A stretch of 51,424 bases of DNA from an uncultured Opitutaceae bacterium (GTDB lineage: Bacteria > Verrucomicrobiota > Verrucomicrobiia > Opitutales > Opitutaceae), in assembly GCA_937889545.1 (NCBI GenBank), contig CALAOT010000058.1:1-51424 (forward strand), in the 5' to 3' direction. Below the pieces are notes generated by a model. That model ran no database searches and was not told the DNA's origin. It was given only the letters and a program-made list of their open reading frames with translations. Below are positions 36,229-45,600 of the stretch, piece by piece (the first letter of the stretch is position 1; every line of letters begins with the position of its first letter). Both the position numbers and the translations under genes were made by a program.

Positions 36229-39200
36229 TCACTGCTGGGGGGCCGCGAGCACCAGCGTGGACGAATTCGGGGGGAACCCGTGCTCGGTCGTCACGCCCGA
36301 CGGCCAGCGGACGCGGATCATCCGGGGCGGCGTCCCGTCCGGATACCCGAAGAAGCAGGCCGGGGTCGACTGGCTGTAGTAGCCCGAGCCGGCGTAGACC
36401 TCGCTTGTCTGCGCCGTCCCGTCGGACAGCTCCACCGTTATCCTCGCGCCCACGGCCGTCGGGTTGCCGGCGGCCCCCCGGAGCCGGACGCTGAATGACC
36501 TGTGGCCGGGCACGCCGCCGTTGCGGAAGGCCAGGGTGGAGTTGTTGTTCCGGGTCACGAGGAAATCCGGCCATCCGTCGCGGTCGATATCGAGCACCGA
36601 CAGGGCCTTCGCGTCGCCGGGCACGACCAGGCCGCTATCGGCCGGGGTCACAGGCTCAAAATGTCCGTGCCCATCGCCGCGCAGGAGCTGGCCGAGGCCG
36701 CCGTCGATGCGCCCGTCCGCGCGGATCGGCGCATACGAGTTCTGCACGGCGAATATGTCGGCGTGGCCGCCGCCCGAGAAATCGCCGGCTGCGATGCCCT
36801 GCAGGGCGGATATCTGCGCGATCCGGGGAAGGGGCTCGAATCGGTAGGTGCCGTCCGGCTGGCTGAGGAACACGCCGCTGCGCAGCTCCGTCGCCGCAAA
36901 GCGCATGGCCTTGGCCAGCTTCTCCTCGCCCACGATCTCCCCCAGCGTGGCGCGGGCGTAGTAGGCATTGCGGGAAAAGCGCTTCATGATCGACGGGACC
37001 GCGGATGCAAGGCCCCTGCGGCTGCGCCACGGATAGATCTGGTCCCCCTCGTAGTAGGCCTCGATCAGCTGGGCCGGGCCCGTGCCCCTGAAATTGCCGT
37101 AGTAGAGCAGCGCGGGATGAGCGGGGTCGGCATGGTACTGGGTGTTGAGCCCCACGTTGCCGACGACGAAGTCCGGCCGGCCGTCGCCGTTGAAGTCCGC
37201 CGCCGCGATCGAGGTCCACCAGCCCGTGCCCGCCGAGGCGAATCCCGCCCTCTCGGTCCAGTCCTCGAATCCCTTGCCCTGGCTGTTGTGGAAGTACTTC
37301 ACGTTGCCCCACTCGAGCGTCAGGAGCAGGTCGGGCCAGCCGTCGCCGTCCACGTCGCTCCAGAGCGCCGATGTCACCATTCCGACCTCGCGCAGGCCCG
37401 GCGCCAGCGTGTCGGTCACGTCCTCGAATTTTCCGCCGCGGTTGGCCAGGAGCGCGCTTCGCGGGGAAAGCGGATACTGGCCCGGCAGGATCCTCCCGCC
37501 GACAAAGAGGCCAAGCCGGCCGCTGCGGTCGAAGTCGGCTGCGGCCACGGCGCCCGCGTTGATGTGCAGCGGCGGCAGGGCGTCGTCCGGCGCCGGCTGG
37601 AAGCCCCCGTGACCGTCGTTCAGGAACAGCCTGGGCTGGTACTCCTCGGCGCCCGCCGGAAGGGTGTTGCCGCCCTTGGTGACGAGCAGGTCCTGCCTTC
37701 CCCTGCCGCCGGCGTCGAAGAGCAGAAGCGGCCCTTCGTCGGCGGAGGCGGCCCGGGCGGCCGGGGAGGGGGCCGGGGCCGCCGAGAACGGGCCCGCCTC
37801 CGATGCCCGGAGGATCCGGAGGGGGTCGAGGGTCGTCCCTCCGACGACGGCGTCGTCCCGCCCGCTGCCGGCGAGATCGCCGACCGCGAGTCCGGGGCCC
37901 CGCCGGTTGAGGCGCACGGGGATCACCTTCTGCAGGTAGGTCTCGTCGACCAGCTCCTCGCGCGACTGCAGCGCGAGGCCGGTCGCCCGGCCCACCTCCT
38001 CAAACTGGCCGGGCCGCTGCTGGGGCGCTGGCGGGATCGCCACCGCCTGGGCGGGCTCGGTGATCGTGTAGCGCCGGTCGACGCCGAGGTTCTCGAATTC
38101 CTGCACATGCCCGCTCGGCCAGGTCACGACCATGCGCCTGATGCTCGTGTCCCCGCCCAGGCCGAAGTGGAGCATCGGCTCGCTGCTGGACATGTATCCG
38201 CGCGCCAGCACGAGCTGGCGGGCCTGGACGCCAAGCGCGCTCTCGATCCTCACGGTGGCGCCCACGCCGAAGCGGTTGGAGACGGTCCCGCGCAGGTCGA
38301 CATTGACGACGTGCCCCGTGTCGCAGTCGTTGCGCAGCACCGTGACGTCCCCCTCGTAGTTGGTGTAGACGATGTCGAGGTTGCCGTCGCCGCTCAGGTC
38401 GCCGAAGGCCGTCCCGAAGCTCACCCCCTTCTTGTCGAGCCCCCACTCGGCGCCGACCTCCTCGAACCGGAGGTCGCCCAGGCTGCGGAACGCGAGGTGG
38501 GTCTCGACGAGCACCGGGCTGTTGTACAGGACCTTGATCCTGTCCGCGGCCGTCTCCACGTGGCTCGCGCTGGAGTTGACGTCGGGATTCGGATCCCGGT
38601 TGAAGCCGTTCGTCACGAACAGGTCCAGGCGGCCGTCGTTGTCCAGGTCCTCGAGGCGCGGCGACCACGTCCAGTTCGTGTTGGAGATGCCCGCCAGGTA
38701 GGCGGCCTCGAGGCACCGTCCCAGCCCCGTGTTGAGGAAGAGGGCGCTCCGGTGGAGCTTCTGGGCCGCGGGCGAGTTGTCCGTCTCCTCGTCCCTTTCC
38801 CGCGATTCGGCGATGGAATTCTGGTCCTTCACGTGGGTGGTCGTGGCCATGTCGGCAACGAGCAGGTCGATGAGCCCGTCGTTGTTCACGTCGCCCAGGT
38901 CCGAACCCATCGAGTAGAACGACGTGTGGGGCAGGACCTGGTCCACCACGTCGGTGAACGTGCCGTCCTGGTTGTTGTGGTAGAGCTTGTCCGGGACCCC
39001 GTAGTCATTCGTGACGTACAGGTCGGGCCAGCCGTCGTTGTCATAGTCCCACCAGGTGGCGGAATGGCTCTGCGACTCGCCCGCGATGCCGGCGGCATCC
39101 GTCACGTTCGTGAACGTGCCGTTGCGGTTGTTGTGGAAGAGGTAGCCGCGCTGCCCGTTGGGATGCGTGGCGTTGTCCAGCATGTTGGTCGTGATGTAGA

Positions 39201-39813
39201 CATCGAGCCAACCGTCGCGGTCGTAGTCGCAGAAGGCCGCCATGACGCTCGAATCCTTGACGTCGAGGCCGTAGGCGTGGCCCATCTCCCTGAAGGTGCC
39301 GTCGCCCTGGTTTATGTACAGCAGGTTGGGGGCGTTGAAACGGCAGACATAGATGTCGAGCAGGCCGTCGTTGTTCACGTCGACAAAGGTCGCCCCCATG
39401 TTCCACACGCCCGGCTCGGCGCCGACACCCGCCTTCTGCGTGACGTCCTCGAACCTGTAGCCGCCGAGGTTGCGGAAGAGGCGGCAGCCATGGGTCTTGG
39501 TGACGACGAAGATGCCCGGCCGGCCGTCGCCGTCGTAGTCCCCTATGGCCACGCCGGTCCCGATCGATCCTCCCTCGAATTCCTGGTAGAATTCCCCCCA
39601 CATCCTCGGGTCGTCGTACGGATTGTCGGCCCGCACGCCCGTCTGGTCGGGGGAGAGCGACGTGAACATGGTCTTTCCGCGCGGGAAGGGATGGCCGGCG
39701 AGCGGCTTCCCGGCGATGCCGCCCGCGGGATCGGGCGCGCCCGCCGCCGCGGACGCAAGAAGCGCCAGGGCGAGAATGCCGCCGCGCGCCGCGCGCCCCG
39801 CAGATGGGTTCAC
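36229..39813 (-). CDS. Giant secreted double-propeller ASPIC/UnbV protein, copy 2
   Basis: Start set at the GTG 39813 (1194 residues), because GGGGAG stands five bases before it and a clean signal peptide follows (GGILALALLASAAAGA); an ATG at 39846 is in frame. The frame stays open further upstream, but that part overlaps the divergent gene. Architecture is as in the downstream paralogue: propeller 1 (DYDGDGRPGIFVV, DYDRDGWLDVYIT, DYDNDGWPDLYVT, DLDNDGRLDLFVT), internal ASPIC/UnbV (GTVSNRFGVGATVRIESALG), propeller 2 (DVDGDGWPDLLLT, DFNGDGRPDFVVG) and terminal ASPIC/UnbV (GNPTAVGARITVELSDG). About 120 bp separate it from the downstream paralogue, so they may share a message. It is divergent from the STT3-like gene at 39995. 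Confidence 0.85.
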   Translation of the reverse strand: MNPSAGRAARGGILALALLASAAAGAPDPAGGIAGKPLAGHPFPRGKTMFTSLSPDQTGVRADNPYDDPRMWGEFYQEFEGGSIGTGVAIGDYDGDGRPGIFVVTKTHGCRLFRNLGGYRFEDVTQKAGVGAEPGVWNMGATFVDVNNDGLLDIYVCRFNAPNLLYINQGDGTFREMGHAYGLDVKDSSVMAAFCDYDRDGWLDVYITTNMLDNATHPNGQRGYLFHNNRNGTFTNVTDAAGIAGESQSHSATWWDYDNDGWPDLYVTNDYGVPDKLYHNNQDGTFTDVVDQVLPHTSFYSMGSDLGDVNNDGLIDLLVADMATTTHVKDQNSIAESRERDEETDNSPAAQKLHRSALFLNTGLGRCLEAAYLAGISNTNWTWSPRLEDLDNDGRLDLFVTNGFNRDPNPDVNSSASHVETAADRIKVLYNSPVLVETHLAFRSLGDLRFEEVGAEWGLDKKGVSFGTAFGDLSGDGNLDIVYTNYEGDVTVLRNDCDTGHVVNVDLRGTVSNRFGVGATVRIESALGVQARQLVLARGYMSSSEPMLHFGLGGDTSIRRMVVTWPSGHVQEFENLGVDRRYTITEPAQAVAIPPAPQQRPGQFEEVGRATGLALQSREELVDETYLQKVIPVRLNRRGPGLAVGDLAGSGRDDAVVGGTTLDPLRILRASEAGPFSAAPAPSPAARAASADEGPLLLFDAGGRGRQDLLVTKGGNTLPAGAEEYQPRLFLNDGHGGFQPAPDDALPPLHINAGAVAAADFDRSGRLGLFVGGRILPGQYPLSPRSALLANRGGKFEDVTDTLAPGLREVGMVTSALWSDVDGDGWPDLLLTLEWGNVKYFHNSQGKGFEDWTERAGFASAGTGWWTSIAAADFNGDGRPDFVVGNVGLNTQYHADPAHPALLYYGNFRGTGPAQLIEAYYEGDQIYPWRSRRGLASAVPSIMKRFSRNAYYARATLGEIVGEEKLAKAMRFAATELRSGVFLSQPDGTYRFEPLPRIAQISALQGIAAGDFSGGGHADIFAVQNSYAPIRADGRIDGGLGQLLRGDGHGHFEPVTPADSGLVVPGDAKALSVLDIDRDGWPDFLVTRNNNSTLAFRNGGVPGHRSFSVRLRGAAGNPTAVGARITVELSDGTAQTSEVYAGSGYYSQSTPACFFGYPDGTPPRMIRVRWPSGVTTEHGFPPNSSTLVLAAPQQ

Positions 39814-39879
39814 CCTCCCTCCCCTGCAATATTCGCCGGCCAACATGGCAAAGCGTCCATGGGACGGGGCGGCCAAGGG

Positions 39880-39898
39880 GTAGTCAAGGAACGTTTTG
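39880..39898 (-). promoter_or_regulatory. 19-bp shared upstream element, upstream copy
   Basis: Identical over 19 bases to 36112-36130, with unrelated flanks on both sides, so it is not simply the edge of the gene duplication. It includes TTGACT on the gene strand, upstream of the GTG at 39813. Confidence 0.5.
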
Positions 39899-39922
39899 AC
39901 GGGCCTCGGGCCCGGGCTTTTC

Positions 39923-39955
39923 TTGCCTGATTCTTTTTTGTGAGATTGCCTGATT
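39923..39955 (+). promoter_or_regulatory. Direct repeat TTGCCTGATT, possible regulator site
   Basis: TTGCCTGATT occurs at 39923-39932 and 39946-39955, 23 bp apart, about two helix turns, in the divergent promoter region between the propeller and STT3-like genes. No known regulator is assigned. Confidence 0.3.
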
Positions 39956-39994
39956 TGCCCCATCCCGAAACTTGCGGCCAATTCACCGAACCCT

Positions 39995-42469
39995 TTGAGC
40001 AACACTAAACGGATTCCCCGGCGGGCGTGGTCGGCATTGGGGTTGGTCGCGTTCATATTCACGGCGCTTTCCGCGCTCGTATTCGCGGCCTGGACGACAC
40101 ACCTCCGGGCGGAGCGGGCCGCAAACGTGTCCGCGGTCAACGGCAGCCCGGCGTCCGGGACTCCGGGCGCCGCGAGGGAGGACAAATCCGAATGGCAGCC
40201 CCGCCTGGTCGTGCCCGGCCACCACAACGAGAGCTTCGAGTGGCTGGACCAGACCCGGCAGATGTTCGCGCGTGGGGAATGGCGCGTGCGGCACGTCGAT
40301 TATGAGAACGCCACGGCGGGCCGCGACGTGTATGCGTCGTCCCCCTACCGGTGGTGGCTCGCGCTCCTGGCATGGATCCGCCAGGGCGTCACCGGCGCCC
40401 CCGTCGGGCCATCCCTCGAATGGGCTGCGCTTTTCGCCGATCCGCTGCTCCTGTTGGTCTTCGGGGCGGCAACCACGGTCTTTGTCGCGCGGCGCTTCGG
40501 CATGCTGGCGGCCGCGCTCGCATCGGCTGCCCTGGCGACGCTCTTCCCGCTGGCCGCGGAATTCGTTCCGGGCATACCCGACGACCACGGACTGGCCCAG
40601 GCATGCGCCGTATGGAGCGTGCTCCCGCTGCTGGCGGGCGCGGCCTCGATGGACAGGGCTGATGCGGGCCGGCGCATCCGCCGCTGGTTCATCTTCGGCG
40701 GCGCCGCGGGGGGCGCCGGGTTGTGGATAGGCGTCTCCCGGGAGGCGCCGGTCCTTCTCGGCATCGGTCTGGGCGCGCTCCTGGCCGCATGGGTCGCCCG
40801 GGCCCCGGCAAAGGCCGGCCCTCCCGCGGAACGAAGGCACCTTCCCTGGCGGATCTGGGCGCTGGCGGGCGCGGGAACGTGCCTCGCCGCCTACCTGCTC
40901 GAGTTCTTCCCCTCGCACCTGGGCAGCTTCGAGCTGCGCGCCATCCACCCGATGTTTGGACTGGCATGGCTTGGCGGCGGCGAGCTCCTGGAGCGGGCGA
41001 CCGCGTGGATCGAAGGGGAGAAGCCACGGAGAAATCTCCGCACCGCGGCGGCCTGGGCGCTTGCCGCGGCCGCCTTTGCGTCCCTTCCCGTTGCGATGGG
41101 CGCCAGTCGCGGCCACGGGTTTGTCTCGGGCGACCTGTCTTCGATGCGCCTTTCCCTGCTGCCAACCTCGGCGATGGCGCCAAACCTCTGGGCGTGGCTG
41201 CTGCAGGATGGGTTCACCCCTTCGGTCCTGGCCACGATTCTTCCGCTTCTGATTGTCGTTCCAGCGGCCTTGCTCGTCTTCCTGCCGGGGACGGCGGGTT
41301 TAGCGCACCGCGTCCCGATTGCGCTGGCGTTCGGTCCCGTGCTGGCCGCCGCCGCATTCGCGATCCGACAGATCAGCTGGTGGAGCGGTGTAGACGCCGC
41401 GCTGCTCGCGCTGCTGATAGCGGCAGCCGCGGCCCTGCGCGCAGCGCCCAGACCCTGGCTCGTTGCCGTCCTGTCGGCGGCCGTCGCCGCCCCCGCCGTC
41501 TTTGGCGCATGGCAGCTGTGGCCCTCGGCGGACGCGCGCATCAGGGACGGGCTCAGCGAGACCGAGGTCATCGGGCTTGTGGAACGTGATCTGGCCTATT
41601 GGCTTGCGAAACACGCAGGATCCGGGGGAGGGGTGGTTGTCGCACCTCCCAACGAGACGGCAACGCTCTATTATTACGGGGGTATCCGCGGATTGGCGAC
41701 TTTCGGCTGGGAGGACCTTGATGGATTCCAGGCTGCGGTCCGCATCGTGAGCGCCACAACACCCGAGGAGGCCCAGGAGTTGATCGGCCTCCACGGTGTG
41801 ACCCACATCATCGTTCCGAGCTGGGATCCCTTCATGGACGTCTACGCCAATATCGGCCAGGGACAGGTTGGGGGTACATTCCTGGAGCGGCTTCACGGGT
41901 GGAATCTGCCGCCTTGGCTCCGGCCCGTGCCGTACCTGCTTCCCACGATCTCCGGGTTCGAGGGGCAGTCGGTAGTTATTCTAGAGATCGTTGACGAGCA
42001 GGATGATGCGGCAGCGGCAAGCCGACTTGGCGAGTACTTCGTCGACATGGGCCAGCTCGACCTTGCCGCCAAAGTGGGCCGCATGCTCAGGCGCTTCCCG
42101 GCAGATCTGGGCGCCCTCCTGACCCGGCTGCAGGTGGCGACGGCCTGCGGTCAGAATGACGAGTCCGCCGAGATGCTTGAGCTGCTCCTGCGCCGCATTT
42201 CCGGAGGCGCGGACCGCGATTTGCCTTGGGACCAGAGGGTCGGCCTCGCGATCGCCCTTGTGCAGGCCCACCACGTCGACCTCGCCCTCCCTCGGCTGAA
42301 GCAGTGCATGGCAGAGATTGACGGGGGAAAACTGCGCTCGCTCAGCACGGTCCTGCTCTACCGCCTCCAGGTTCTCCGCAAGGCGTTCAACTTGGACTTT
42401 CCGGACCCCTCGATGAGGGCTCTTTCGCTCGATCTTCTGCCCCCCGATCTGCGCAGCCGGATCGAATGA
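39995..42469 (+). CDS. STT3-like GT-C membrane protein, copy 2
   Basis: This 824-residue protein starts at a TTG (39995), supported by alignment of MSNTKRIPRRAW with copies 1 and 3. One N-terminal helix is followed by ESFEWLDQTRQMFARGEW, VDYENATAGRD and SPYRWWLALLAW, then EFVPGIPDDHGLAQACAV, about a dozen membrane segments, and a soluble tail (about 550-824) of helical TPR-like character. These are the same landmarks as in copy 1 (21468-23987), in the same order. By family it should use a lipid-linked sugar donor at the outer face of the inner membrane. It is divergent from the double-propeller gene at 36229 and followed by a TonB-dependent receptor on the same strand after 217 bp. Confidence 0.78.
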   Translation: MSNTKRIPRRAWSALGLVAFIFTALSALVFAAWTTHLRAERAANVSAVNGSPASGTPGAAREDKSEWQPRLVVPGHHNESFEWLDQTRQMFARGEWRVRHVDYENATAGRDVYASSPYRWWLALLAWIRQGVTGAPVGPSLEWAALFADPLLLLVFGAATTVFVARRFGMLAAALASAALATLFPLAAEFVPGIPDDHGLAQACAVWSVLPLLAGAASMDRADAGRRIRRWFIFGGAAGGAGLWIGVSREAPVLLGIGLGALLAAWVARAPAKAGPPAERRHLPWRIWALAGAGTCLAAYLLEFFPSHLGSFELRAIHPMFGLAWLGGGELLERATAWIEGEKPRRNLRTAAAWALAAAAFASLPVAMGASRGHGFVSGDLSSMRLSLLPTSAMAPNLWAWLLQDGFTPSVLATILPLLIVVPAALLVFLPGTAGLAHRVPIALAFGPVLAAAAFAIRQISWWSGVDAALLALLIAAAAALRAAPRPWLVAVLSAAVAAPAVFGAWQLWPSADARIRDGLSETEVIGLVERDLAYWLAKHAGSGGGVVVAPPNETATLYYYGGIRGLATFGWEDLDGFQAAVRIVSATTPEEAQELIGLHGVTHIIVPSWDPFMDVYANIGQGQVGGTFLERLHGWNLPPWLRPVPYLLPTISGFEGQSVVILEIVDEQDDAAAASRLGEYFVDMGQLDLAAKVGRMLRRFPADLGALLTRLQVATACGQNDESAEMLELLLRRISGGADRDLPWDQRVGLAIALVQAHHVDLALPRLKQCMAEIDGGKLRSLSTVLLYRLQVLRKAFNLDFPDPSMRALSLDLLPPDLRSRIE

Positions 42470-42686
42470 TAACGTTCAAAAAAAACGTCAAAATAGCAAA
42501 ATATCTCAATTTCGGTATAACAAATCTCATTCCCATCGAGTGCCGGAAGGGGTATAACCCCCTCGTCTACACCTCAGCTTTCACTGGTTTAACCCCCACG
42601 AGCTGACGATTCGCCCCAAGATTCGGACGGTTCCCCACCGAGAACTTTTCCGCCCTGTCCAAACCCTAAGTCCTAACTACCAAAAC

Positions 42687-45600
42687 ATGCGTGCTAATCG
42701 TATTCTGGCGCTGCTTCGTGCCCTCACGGTCACATCAGCGCTTGGTTTCGCAGTAGTGCCTCGATTCGCGGTCGCCCAGACCGCTCCCGCAGCAACAACC
42801 CCAGGAACGGAAACGACCACAACCGCGACCACAACCGCGACGACGACCACAACCGCCGCCCCGGAGCAGGAAGAGCCGACAGTGCTCTCCCCGTTCGTTG
42901 TCGACGCATCCGAGGACAAGGGAAGCTACAAGGCCAACAGCACGTTGGCCGGCACGCGCGTCCGCACGGACTTAAAGGACGTCGCCTCGGCGATCTCCGT
43001 GGTGACCGCGCAGTTCCTCCAGGACACGGGCGCCAAGAATTCGGAAGACCTGCTGGTCTACACGCCCAGCACGGAAGTCTCGGGCCTCCGCGGTAACTTC
43101 AGCGGCGTGGCGGGCAACGCCTCACCTACTGAGAATACGGTCTCCGCGACAACCCGCGTCCGCGGCCTCGATCAGGCCGACAACACGCGGGATTACTTCC
43201 TGACGGACATTCCGTGGGACAGCTTTGACGTGGGCCGCGTCGACCTCCAGCGCGGACCGAACTCGATCCTGTTCGGAACGGGCAGCCCGGCGGGCATCGT
43301 CAATGTCAGCACGAACGGCGCCGCCTTCAGCAATTCCTACAACATCACGAATCGCATCGACCAATACGGCTCGCTGCGCGACTCGGTCATGTTGAACCAG
43401 GAGATCGTCCCCGGCGTCCTCGCGATCCGGCTCGCCGCGTTGCAGGATAACGAGAAGTACGAACAGGCAGCCGCGTTCGAGAACACGACCCGCTACTACG
43501 GCGCCTTCCGTTTCGATCCCAAGATATTTGGCAAGGACAGCCACACGAGCATCCGCGGCAATTTCGAGAAGGGCACGTACACGGCGGATGCCCCGCGTGA
43601 CATTCCTCCCGACGACGAGATCACGCCATGGTTCGCCTCCTCGATCACGGTCGGCGGCGTGACCAATACCGGTTACAACAAGATTACCGAGAACCAGTAC
43701 AGCCTCGCGAACCCCAGCGCAGGCGGGCTGGTTCCAGGCGGTTCGGGCGGCCCCCTTTCCGCGAACTACTTCCAGTTGGGCGGCGGGGCCGAAGGACGCG
43801 TCTATTGGCCCGACGTGCAGAACTTCTTCGAGTCCACTCCGGTCTCCCGGAACCCCCAAACGGGAGCGGTTGCGCCCGGCGGCGATGCCATCAAGGTCAT
43901 CACCGGTGATATCAACACGGGCCTCCAGACGGGCGGCCTTGGCGGCCTGCCCAGCTACAGGCCCGACGCGATCCCGGATTTTGCCGCTTACTCGCAATTC
44001 ATCGGAGCCAATGACAACATTGACGGCTACCACGAGCCCTTCAATCAGGTCCCGGGCGGCGTGTACTACGTCGACAAGGTGATCACCGATCCGTCGATCT
44101 TCAACTTCTACAAGCAGCTCCTCGACGGCCCCAACAAGCATGAGTGGAAGAGCTGGACGGCATTCGACCTCGCGGTCGACCAGACCTTCTTCGACGACCG
44201 CATCGGCCTCGAGTTCGCCTATGACCAGCAGAATTACACCGAGGGTGCGGAGCCCTTCATGCAGGGCACGAACTACGGCATCAGCATCGATGTGAACCAG
44301 ACCTATGCCGACGGCACGCCGAATCCCAACGTTGGACGCCCCTATGTGGCCAATGCGACTTCGGGCGGCGAGGATTACAACTACCAGACCAACACGAAGC
44401 GCCAGGTCTACCGGATCACGCCCACGTTCGAGCTTCGCTCGTCGGACCTCTTCAGCAGCCCGTTCATGACCTACCTCCTGGGTAAGAGCGATGTCACGGG
44501 CCTGTATGAGAAGAACACGGTGGTCCAATCCACCTACCAGTTCGCCGAGTTCGCCACCACGCCGGCGTACACGCTCGACAACGCCATCAACGCAGCGCAG
44601 ACGGCGTCCGAGGGAACTAACTCCAACCGCAGCTTCGAATGGCTCGCATACATCGGCGGGAACATGTCGGGCGCCTCAAGCGCCTCGGGTGCGAACCTCA
44701 ATAACGTGAATTTCGTCCTCGCCCCGCAGCACTACGAGGAGGCGCTCAACTTCAACTCCACGTGGAGCTCCACGGTCAATCCCGCGGCCCCGTACTCGTA
44801 CACGAACACGGCGACCGGCGCGACGACCACGAACTCCACGCAGCTTCAGAATCCGGCCAACTATGTCGGATGGCAGCGCGAGAACATCGAATACATGTTC
44901 GCGAGCAATCCGCTGGATCTGCCGGACTTGGTCTCAAATGCGAACCGGACCCGCTACACGGATGAATCCGTCGGGATCACCTGGCAGGGATACCTCCTCG
45001 GCGGTGACTTGGTGCCATCCCTCGGTTGGCGCAAGGACAAGGTCACGAACTATCAGTCAAACTCCGCCCAGGACCCGACGGACGGCTTCGTGAGTCTGAG
45101 CTATCCGGACAACCTGGCCTCCCGCACGGACGTGTCGGGCACAAGCAAGACATGGGGCGGCGTCTATCACTTCCCGAAGTCGCTGATGGGGAAGCTGCCC
45201 TATGATCCGACGTTCAGCATCCTCTTCAACCGCTCCGAGAACTTCAAGCCGGACGCGGCACGCCTGGACCTGGACGGCAATCCGGTCCCGAACGCCTCCG
45301 GCACAACGACGGAGATCGGCTTCGTTGCCACGGCCCTTGCGGACAAGATCTCGCTCAAGGTCGACTGGTTCAAGACGACGGTCAAGAACGCGGCCCTTGG
45401 CCAAACCAACGAAAACTCGATCGCCGGCCTCGGCCAGAACGCCTACTTCATTGCCGACGGCGTGATCTGGGGCTATGGATGGGCGACGGAGCTGCAGGAC
45501 GGCCTCGCCGGCAACCTCGGGAACGGCGTGTCAAGCAAGACGCCTGGCACAAACTACTGGGATTACGGCGCGGGAAGCGGCTATGCCCTCGGCAGCCCGC

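Noticed and set aside
36502..39930. 1142-codon plus-strand open frame opposite the double-propeller gene
   Set aside because: It is a shadow of the repeated DxDxDG-coding regions; similar shadows occur opposite all propeller genes here.
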